NCBI GenBank assembly: GCA_033720735.1
Contig: JAWWBX010000107.1
Span: 1-12,441, forward strand
Length of the DNA: 12,441 nt
Direction: 5' to 3'
Origin: B8-G4 sp033720735
GTDB lineage: Bacteria > Bacteroidota > Bacteroidia > Chitinophagales > Saprospiraceae
Made by a program: the position numbers and the translations under genes. The notes under the pieces were generated by a model. The model worked only from the letters and a program-made list of their open reading frames with translations, searched no databases and had not been told where the DNA came from. Positions 1-5,391 of the stretch are shown piece after piece (within the stretch, counting starts at the first letter, position 1; the number at the start of each line of letters is the position of its first letter).

Positions 1-894
1 ATGAGTATTGCAAAAGGCAAGCATTCCGCACTCAACGACGAGCTGCGCATTCTGCCGGCCAAGGATCTGATGCGCTTGTTCCCGATCGTCTTTTGCACTC
101 CGGCAGATCTGCGCGACTACGGATACTACAGTGACATGCTGTGCGTGGTCGATGAAAGCGGGGTCGACTTCAGGGTGTACGCCGCCCAGACCAACAAATG
201 CGTGTTGATCACGGAGCGTATGCCGCGTCAAATGGACCCGGAGATGTCCAAGTTCCATTTTGCCGGCCTCAGCGTGCAGTCCATGGAACGGCCATTCATC
301 TGGAACGACCTTCCTGCCACGGGAAAATTGCAGCAATTGCAATCACTCGCCAGCCAGTTTGCACCGTTCATGCGTGACCTCAAGATCTACAATACACGCC
401 GCCTCCAGTTGCTTTCATTCCTTGGCGAGACGTGCGATCAATATGTGCTCGGGCGCCTCAACTGGCCCTACAAGGAAATGGCGGAGAATGGCATGCCCAC
501 GCCACAATTTATTACTGAAGCGCTGCTCGACGTACGTAAACCGGTGGTTTTGCTGGTCCGGGATGAAATGCTCGGGTACGCACTGCAGGAGGCTTTATTG
601 TGGCAGTATCAAACGATAGACCGGATCGCGCAATGCGCAATTCCGGTGCACAACGTCTGGAGCGTCGAAATCAAGGATCACGGTATTGCAGCCCTTGATG
701 AAACGATTGCAGCCCTGCGCTCATACGCGGCATCTGCGCCATCCTCTGGCACTGCGCAGGAATCCACTAACTTGGCCGATGATGATCGATCTCGAGCTCC
801 TGAAGTACAAGGACCGGTTGCGCCTGCGGAATCGAGACCAGAAACCTCAGGTCTTCGATCCAATACGCAGGAAGTGGGTGGCATACCTGCCTGA
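1..894 (+). CDS. Unrecognised soluble protein (297 aa)
   Basis: I do not recognise a family. The window opens exactly on this ATG, so a start further upstream cannot be excluded and no promoter is visible. The protein has no signal peptide or membrane segment. Residues 1-245 look like an ordinary folded protein with good coding character, for example the region around DEMLGYALQEALLWQY at about residues 188-203. The last ~40 residues (from about 258) are rich in S, P, E, R and G and lie entirely over the start of the next gene in another frame, so they look like out-of-frame reading. A TAA in another frame (768-770) sits just before the nuclease start at 779. The native C-terminus may therefore end there, with an indel or assembly error in between. 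It is co-directional with the nuclease, so the two may be co-transcribed, but sequence alone gives no function. Confidence 0.6.
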   Translation: MSIAKGKHSALNDELRILPAKDLMRLFPIVFCTPADLRDYGYYSDMLCVVDESGVDFRVYAAQTNKCVLITERMPRQMDPEMSKFHFAGLSVQSMERPFIWNDLPATGKLQQLQSLASQFAPFMRDLKIYNTRRLQLLSFLGETCDQYVLGRLNWPYKEMAENGMPTPQFITEALLDVRKPVVLLVRDEMLGYALQEALLWQYQTIDRIAQCAIPVHNVWSVEIKDHGIAALDETIAALRSYAASAPSSGTAQESTNLADDDRSRAPEVQGPVAPAESRPETSGLRSNTQEVGGIPA

Positions 895-1249
895 GGAGAC
901 TGTCCGCCAGCTGTTTATCCATTATTGCATCGATTCGGGGCTTTGTCCGGCCGGACGCATCAGTGTCGAGCGCGAACTGGAGGTACTGGGCATGCGCCGA
1001 CGCTACGATCTCGTCCTGTTTGATACCTCAGGCCTGCCGTGGATGCTGGTGGAATGCAAGGCGCCGTCAGTCGTGCTCTCCCAGACGGCCATGGAACAGA
1101 TCGCCCGCTACAACCTCACCCTGACCGTACCGTATCTGCTCGTGACCAATGGCTGGTCGGCCTTCTGTTATGCGATCGATTTTCAGGCAAAATCGTGGCG
1201 CCCGCTCGACCGACTTCCCGATCAGACGCCAACCGACGGTGTCAGGTAG
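779..1249 (+). CDS. Stand-alone HsdR N-terminal-type (PD-(D/E)xK) nuclease domain protein
   Basis: This 156-aa protein resembles the Bacteroidota family annotated as type I restriction enzyme R protein N-terminal domain proteins (HSDR_N_2), which consists of the nuclease domain only. Conserved features are FDPIRRKWV (residues 26-34), the LPEETVRQLFIHY helix (37-49), an acidic VEREL strand (63-67), D77 in RRYDLVLFD, the E92-C-K94 catalytic signature in MLVECKAP, and a QxxxY motif (Q107-Y111) typical of RecB-like nucleases. No helicase or methylase partner is present, so it is not a complete restriction system. The ATG pair at 779/782 is chosen because family members start about 25 residues before the FDPIR motif; a start at 686 would only add residues shadowing the previous gene. 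Its 3' end overlaps convergent holA by 28 nt. Proximity to holA recurs in Bacteroidota (recalled, not checked). The cellular role is unknown. Confidence 0.85.
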   Translation: MMIDLELLKYKDRLRLRNRDQKPQVFDPIRRKWVAYLPEETVRQLFIHYCIDSGLCPAGRISVERELEVLGMRRRYDLVLFDTSGLPWMLVECKAPSVVLSQTAMEQIARYNLTLTVPYLLVTNGWSAFCYAIDFQAKSWRPLDRLPDQTPTDGVR

Positions 1250-2250
1250 ATCTCCTGGATCAATTGACGCAACAGCTCACCTTCCTGGCGACTGCGGTTG
1301 TCAACACCCTTGGCATGCAGGTCGTATTTGCGCAGAATTCCAATGATCCGTTCGAGGTCCTCAACGGTATACTTGCGCGCCGCCTCGCGATACTCCCGGA
1401 GGAAGTAGTTGGAGCGCAAGCCGAGCGCGGTGCCCAACTCCCGATCATTAGCACCGGCCATGGACCGGGCAATCAGCACCTTGGTGAAGTAGCTGAACAG
1501 GTTGGCAACAACCAGGATAAGCGGGTTGGACTTGGCATTGGCCACGAAGTGTTGCACGATGCGTTCGATCTTTACGACATCGCGCATGCCGAGGGCCTTC
1601 TGCAGCTCAAAGACATTGAAATCCCGTGAGATACCGATGTTGTCGAAGACGTCGCCTTCCGTGATCACCGCCTGGTCACCCAGCTGGAGCATCAGTTTAT
1701 CCAGCTCGTTGGAGATCTTGGACAGATCATTGCCGAGATACTCTACGAGGGCGAGGCTGGCGACCGGATCGATCTGTTTCTGATGGCGCGCGACAAACGA
1801 TTCGATCCACGCCGGCACCTGATTGTCGTACAGGCGTTTGGACTCGAACACCACCGCGTGCTTTTTGGCGGTCTTGAACAAGGTTTTGCGCCCGTCGAGT
1901 GTTTTGTGCATGTGGCAGATCACCAGGATGGTACTCTTGGCCGGATGGGCGAGGTACGGCTCCAGGTTGGCCAGGTCGCGCATCGACTGCGCCTCCTTCA
2001 GAATAATCACCCGCCGTTGGGCCATCATGGGATATTGGCGGGCATTGTCGGTGATCGTCCTGCTGTCAACCTCCTTTCCATAACAGATGATCTGATTGAA
2101 GACCCGTTCAGACTCGCTCAGGGCATGCTCGGTGATGTAACTGGCGATCTGATCAATGAAGTACGTCTCCTGGCCATGCAACAGGTAGACCGGAGCATAG
2201 TTGCCCGCTTTCAGGTCTTTCATGATCGTATCAAACGTCACCACCGGCAT
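1222..2250 (-). CDS. holA: DNA polymerase III subunit delta (clamp loader)
   Basis: Delta subunit of the clamp-loader complex, which opens the beta sliding clamp for loading onto primed DNA. The 342-aa product shows the family pattern. The N-terminus is TFDTIMKDLKAGNYAPVYLL, followed by HGQETYFID at about 25-33, the degenerate AAA+ start without a usable Walker A motif, as expected for delta. Mid-protein there is AQRRVIILKEAQSM, then the helical middle and C-terminal collar domains (for example DFNVFELQKALG and NPLILVVANLFSYFTKVL). The length is normal. I chose the ATG at 2250; a TTG at 2268 would add six residues but would run through the putative -7 promoter box at 2256-2263. It is transcribed away from surE and converges on the nuclease gene, with a 28-nt tail overlap. 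Confidence 0.95.
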   Translation of the reverse strand: MPVVTFDTIMKDLKAGNYAPVYLLHGQETYFIDQIASYITEHALSESERVFNQIICYGKEVDSRTITDNARQYPMMAQRRVIILKEAQSMRDLANLEPYLAHPAKSTILVICHMHKTLDGRKTLFKTAKKHAVVFESKRLYDNQVPAWIESFVARHQKQIDPVASLALVEYLGNDLSKISNELDKLMLQLGDQAVITEGDVFDNIGISRDFNVFELQKALGMRDVVKIERIVQHFVANAKSNPLILVVANLFSYFTKVLIARSMAGANDRELGTALGLRSNYFLREYREAARKYTVEDLERIIGILRKYDLHAKGVDNRSRQEGELLRQLIQEIYLTPSVGV

Positions 2251-2255
2251 TGCAG

Positions 2256-2263
2256 CAAGTATA
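2256..2263 (-). promoter_or_regulatory. Putative -7 promoter box of holA
   Basis: On the minus strand TATACTTG matches the Bacteroidota -7 consensus TAnnTTTG with one mismatch and lies 5 nt before the holA ATG at 2250. No clear TTTG -33 element is visible at the usual spacing. If used, transcription would start at or very near the ATG, giving a leaderless mRNA. Confidence 0.35.
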
Positions 2264-2302
2264 GGCAAAAAGCCTCATGTGTGCGCGGGCAGCCGCTGTC
2301 AA

Positions 2303-2328
2303 TTGCTGCAGCATGCACAGCTGAGCAA
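2303..2328. other. Stem-loop in the holA-surE divergent intergenic region
   Basis: Arms TTGCT-(g)-CAGC (2303-2312) and GCTGAGCAA (2320-2328) form nine base pairs with a single bulged G and a 7-nt loop. It lies between divergent holA and surE, far from both start codons, and has no U-tract. It could be a protein-binding dyad or part of a small transcript. The rest of this 211-bp gap holds only the two putative promoter boxes and nothing else I can name. Confidence 0.3.
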
Positions 2329-2448
2329 CACGTTGAAGCAGAGATGGCACAGTGTCGATGCGCGTCCATGCTGCTTGATCCACCAATGCACCCGGCAAAC
2401 CGTGGCGTGACCAGTTCGACCGCCTGGCGATACTTGTCTGATCACTGT

Positions 2449-2456
2449 TATCTTTG
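2449..2456 (+). promoter_or_regulatory. Putative -7 promoter box of surE
   Basis: TATCTTTG is an exact match to TAnnTTTG and ends 5 nt before the surE ATG at 2462. No convincing TTTG lies 19-21 nt upstream. With the usual start-site distance the surE operon mRNA would be leaderless or nearly so. Confidence 0.45.
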
Positions 2457-2461
2457 CGCGC

Positions 2462-3241
2462 ATGCAACAGCGACCGCTCATTCTGGTGACTAACGACGAC
2501 GGTATGTTTGCACCGGGCATCAAAGCATTGGTGTCCGTTGCCAGCGAACTGGGCGAAGTCGTGGTCGTCGCACCCGACTCACCGCAATCAGGCAAAGGAC
2601 ATGCCGTGACCCTGACCGAACCCATCCGGCACAATCAGGTCGATGTGTTTTCCGATATCCCGGCCTACGAATGTTCAGGCACACCCGTCGACTGCGTCAA
2701 ATTGGCCAAACATGTCATCCTTCCCAACCGGCAGATCGATCTGTGTGTGTCTGGGATCAATCACGGGAGTAACGCATCAGTCAACATCCTGTACAGCGGG
2801 ACGATGTCGGCAGCCATGGAGGCCTCACTCGAGGGTATTCAGTCAATTGGATTCAGCCTGCTTGATTTTTCCTATGACGCGGATTTTACGGCCGCAAAGG
2901 TCTATGCAAGCGCCATCATCAGGCAGGCCCTCAATGGTGGCATGGGTGTATGCTCACTGCTCAACGTCAATATACCGGCCGTGCCACAGTCGCAGATCAA
3001 AGGGATGCGCGTTTGCCGTCAGGCCAAGGGCCGGTGGGTCGAAGAGTTCATGGAGGGCCAGGATCCCCGCGGTGAAAAATACTATTGGCTGAAGGGCGAG
3101 TTTGTCGTCCAGGACTCCGGGACGGATCATGATATCTGGGCGCTGGAAAACGGCTATGTCTCCATCGTCCCGTCCAATCATGATCTGACTCATTACGAAG
3201 CCTTTGCCTCGCTCGAAGCTCTCAACTCCCCTGCCCTATGA
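2462..3241 (+). CDS. surE: 5'/3'-nucleotidase SurE
   Basis: SurE is a metal-dependent phosphatase that removes phosphate from nucleoside monophosphates (EC 3.1.3.5 family); it is cytosolic and linked to stress survival in other bacteria. The 259-aa length is typical. The metal-site residues are visible: the aspartate pair D12-D13 in LVTNDDGMFAPGI, S43 in PQSGKGHA and N100 in SGINHGSN. The conserved SGTPVDCVKLA (72-82) and the ILYSGTMSAAMEA segment are also present. The ATG at 2462 places the TNDDG motif at the usual distance from the N-terminus, and a -7-like box ends only 5 nt upstream. The stop overlaps the next start as ATGA (3238-3241), indicating translational coupling. It is the first gene of a surE - membrane protein - lpxB - unknown protein run; surE next to lpxB is a familiar Bacteroidota arrangement. 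Confidence 0.97.
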   Translation: MQQRPLILVTNDDGMFAPGIKALVSVASELGEVVVVAPDSPQSGKGHAVTLTEPIRHNQVDVFSDIPAYECSGTPVDCVKLAKHVILPNRQIDLCVSGINHGSNASVNILYSGTMSAAMEASLEGIQSIGFSLLDFSYDADFTAAKVYASAIIRQALNGGMGVCSLLNVNIPAVPQSQIKGMRVCRQAKGRWVEEFMEGQDPRGEKYYWLKGEFVVQDSGTDHDIWALENGYVSIVPSNHDLTHYEAFASLEALNSPAL

Positions 3242-3576
3242 CGCTACCCCGCCGAGATCGACCAGGTCATTTGCTGGACCGCAATCATTTTGGTTTTGGT
3301 CTGTTGATGGGCACGCTGGTACCCGTAGCCGGGTATGGCATCCTGCTGACGATCTACGACTTCCTGGAACAAAACCTGCTGGCCTCCGATGTTGGCTTTG
3401 CGCCAGACTTTCGCACCAGGACGCTGATGCTGATCGGGATCTGCCTGAATCTCATCCCCTTTCACATCTATCAGCGCCGGCGGGCGGATCACACCATGCG
3501 CGGGATGGTCTTGCCTACAGTCCTCTACATGGGGGCCTGGTTCTGGTTTTACGGACGCCACCTGGTCGGGCTGTAG
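3238..3576 (+). CDS. Small three-helix membrane protein of the surE-lpxB cluster
   Basis: A 112-aa protein of unknown function. After a basic, proline-containing N-terminus (MTLPRRDRPG) there are three likely membrane helices at about residues 18-42 (FGFGLLMGTLVPVAGYGILL), 60-78 (RTLMLIGICLNLIPF) and 88-106 (GMVLPTVLYMGAWFWFYG). A strongly basic YQRRRADH loop at about 78-85 follows the second helix and is probably cytoplasmic. The start overlaps the surE stop as ATGA, a strong sign of co-translation. Its position between surE and lpxB suggests an envelope-related role, but no motif supports a specific activity. I vaguely recall similar small membrane proteins at this locus in Bacteroidota and cannot confirm it here. 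Confidence 0.85.
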   Translation: MTLPRRDRPGHLLDRNHFGFGLLMGTLVPVAGYGILLTIYDFLEQNLLASDVGFAPDFRTRTLMLIGICLNLIPFHIYQRRRADHTMRGMVLPTVLYMGAWFWFYGRHLVGL

Positions 3577-3594
3577 AGACGCCCAATGAATCTT

Positions 3595-3602
3595 TAGTTT
3601 TG
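3595..3602 (+). promoter_or_regulatory. Putative internal -7 promoter box before lpxB
   Basis: TAGTTTTG is an exact TAnnTTTG match lying in the 46-nt gap between the membrane protein and lpxB, 20 nt before the GTG start. It could give lpxB and the following gene their own promoter in addition to readthrough from surE. No clear -33 element is seen. Confidence 0.35.
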
Positions 3603-3622
3603 AGCAAACCGAATCCATCACC

Positions 3623-4738
3623 GTGCGCTACTTCATCATAGCCGGCGAAGCGTCGGGCGACCTGCATGGCGCGGGCCTGGTGAAAGCCCTGCGTCAGATC
3701 GATCCCGAGGCAGACATCAGGGCATGGGGCGGGGAGCGCATGGAAGGGGCGGGGGCAAAGATCCTGAAACACTACCGCGCACTGGCGTTCATGGGATTTA
3801 TCGAAGTCGTGCGTAACCTTCCGGCCATCCTGCGCAACTTCCGCCAGGTGAAACGGGAGATCACTGCGTTCAAACCTCATACGCTGATCCTGATCGATTA
3901 CCCGGGATTCAACCTGCGGATGGCACGCTGGGCAGCGACCCAGGGGCTCCGTGTCGACTACTACATTTCTCCACAGCTATGGGCCTGGAAGGAAAGCCGG
4001 GTCGAGATCGTACGCAAATACGTCGACGCGATGTATGTGATCCTGCCCTTTGAACGCCCCTTTTACCAGCGTCACGGTATTGAGGTCACCTATGTGGGGC
4101 ATCCCCTGCTGGAGGCCATCGATGCGTTTCAGGCCAAGGCAGGACCGGCCCGCCGCAACGACTCCATTGCCTTGCTTCCGGGCAGTCGCAAACAGGAGAT
4201 CCGCCATGCCCTGCCTGTCATGCTCGACACCGCCGAACGATTTCCACGGTATCATTTCGTCATTGCCGGCGCACCCCACGTCAATCCGGACATCTACGGG
4301 AAGCTCCTCGCGTCCCGGCAACTGCCGAATACCGAACTGCGGATCGGTGATACTTACGCGATCCTGCATGCCGCTCACGCAGCGGTGACCACTTCTGGTA
4401 CGGCAACCCTTGAAACGGCTTTGTTTGGTGTGCCCCAGGTCGTGTGCTACAAGGGCAATGCTCTTTCCTTTCAAATTGCCCGGCGACTGGTGAAAGTGCC
4501 ATTTATCTCGCTCGTCAACCTGGTCGCAGGTGTTCCGGTCGTAGACGAACTCATCCAGGAGCATTTTACCGCCGAGCGCGTGACACAATCTCTCGACCGC
4601 ATCCTGGATGGACCGGTGCGTGAGGAGGTACTCCGGCAGTACGCCACCCTCCGAGGTCGTCTGGACGAAGGAGGGGCATCGCAGCGCGTGGCTGGTGCAA
4701 TTGTCAAAGCACTAACTTCGAACGATGGGGCTGTTTGA
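3623..4738 (+). CDS. lpxB: Lipid-A-disaccharide synthase
   Basis: LpxB (glycosyltransferase family 19, EC 2.4.1.182) joins UDP-2,3-diacylglucosamine and lipid X to make the lipid A disaccharide at the inner face of the cytoplasmic membrane. The 371-aa product carries the family motifs in order: AGEASGDLHGAGL (7-19), WGGERMEGAGA (35-45), LIDYPGFNLRMA (90-101), YYISPQLWAWKESR (113-126), VGHPLLEAI (158-166), LLPGSRKQEI (184-193), TSGTATLETALFGVPQVV (257-274) and SLVNLVAGVPVVDELIQ (296-312). Translation begins at a GTG, which places the AGEASGD motif where family members have it. No Shine-Dalgarno sequence is present. The gene shows that the host makes lipid A, hence an outer membrane. Its last 14 nt overlap the start of the next gene. 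Confidence 0.96.
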   Translation: MRYFIIAGEASGDLHGAGLVKALRQIDPEADIRAWGGERMEGAGAKILKHYRALAFMGFIEVVRNLPAILRNFRQVKREITAFKPHTLILIDYPGFNLRMARWAATQGLRVDYYISPQLWAWKESRVEIVRKYVDAMYVILPFERPFYQRHGIEVTYVGHPLLEAIDAFQAKAGPARRNDSIALLPGSRKQEIRHALPVMLDTAERFPRYHFVIAGAPHVNPDIYGKLLASRQLPNTELRIGDTYAILHAAHAAVTTSGTATLETALFGVPQVVCYKGNALSFQIARRLVKVPFISLVNLVAGVPVVDELIQEHFTAERVTQSLDRILDGPVREEVLRQYATLRGRLDEGGASQRVAGAIVKALTSNDGAV

Positions 4739-5375
4739 CCGCAAGACGAAACGCACGCACGCGCTGCAGGAATATGCTGATCGCAACGGGCATGCCTTTC
4801 AGTGGAAGGACGAATTTGGGCTCGTCAAGTATTTTGGTGACCTGAAGTTGTTCCAGCGCGGTCACAGCCGTCGTGCGCGAAACATCCGGCGTATGGCCAA
4901 GGATCAGTATGGGGAGTATGGACACTTTGATTACAGCTATGTGATCAGCACCGGCAACAGCCACCAGGTCTTCCGCCAGACGGTATACTACCGCATCGAC
5001 AAATCCCTGCTTCTGCCGCAATTCCATATGTTTCCCGAGCGGTGGTACCACCAGGTTGGTAAATGGTTTGGCATGCAGGACATCAACTTCATGGCGTACC
5101 CCAAGTTTTCGAAAGCTTACCTGCTACAGGGAGAGCAAGAGGGTTTCGTCCGCGACCTGTTTGAAGATCGCAGCCTCATCCGGCATTTCAAGATCCACCG
5201 CAACTGGTCGATCGAAGCAGTCGGTTATTACTTCGTGATGTATCACAACAGGAAACTGCAACGCGTGCCCGATCTGTCCAAGTTCGTACGAACCGGCAAT
5301 ACTTTGCACCGGCTGCTCACCGAACGGTCGGCAGCGTTACAAACCCGAAGCCAGGATTTTAACTTGTCTGAATAG
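4725..5375 (+). CDS. Conserved hypothetical protein overlapping lpxB
   Basis: A 216-aa protein that I cannot assign to a named function. It has no signal peptide or membrane helix and is rich in aromatic and basic residues (for example RGHSRRARNIRRMAK, 45-59). The central segment YPKFSKAYLLQGEQEGFVRDLF (125-145) resembles a pattern in uncharacterised bacterial proteins of about 200 aa, where an F-S/N-x-x-Y/F...G core is followed by a helix and a C-terminal P-D-L-x-x-F element (here VPDLSKFVRTGNTLHRLL, 181-198). That resemblance is from memory and weak. The ATG at 4725 overlaps the end of lpxB by 14 nt, so the gene is translationally coupled and the last of the surE-lpxB run. The gene converges on topA, with 16 nt between stop codons. 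Confidence 0.85.
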   Translation: MGLFDRKTKRTHALQEYADRNGHAFQWKDEFGLVKYFGDLKLFQRGHSRRARNIRRMAKDQYGEYGHFDYSYVISTGNSHQVFRQTVYYRIDKSLLLPQFHMFPERWYHQVGKWFGMQDINFMAYPKFSKAYLLQGEQEGFVRDLFEDRSLIRHFKIHRNWSIEAVGYYFVMYHNRKLQRVPDLSKFVRTGNTLHRLLTERSAALQTRSQDFNLSE

Positions 5376-5391
5376 GACGACAGGAACCGAG

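Noticed and set aside
2251..2268. TTG start adding six residues to holA
   Set aside because: An ATG at 2250 is available and gives the family-like N-terminus; the extension overlaps the -7-like box.
1..2268. Anti-phage defence island
   Set aside because: The only nuclease is an orphan domain beside a housekeeping gene, with no methylase, helicase, transposase, integrase or composition shift nearby.
2263..2275. AGGC-AAAAA-GCCT mini-hairpin upstream of holA
   Set aside because: Only four base pairs, easily chance, with no link to a transcript end.
1783..2493. 236-codon plus-strand frame opposite holA
   Set aside because: Antisense to a clear holA gene and running past the surE start; the translation has no family features.
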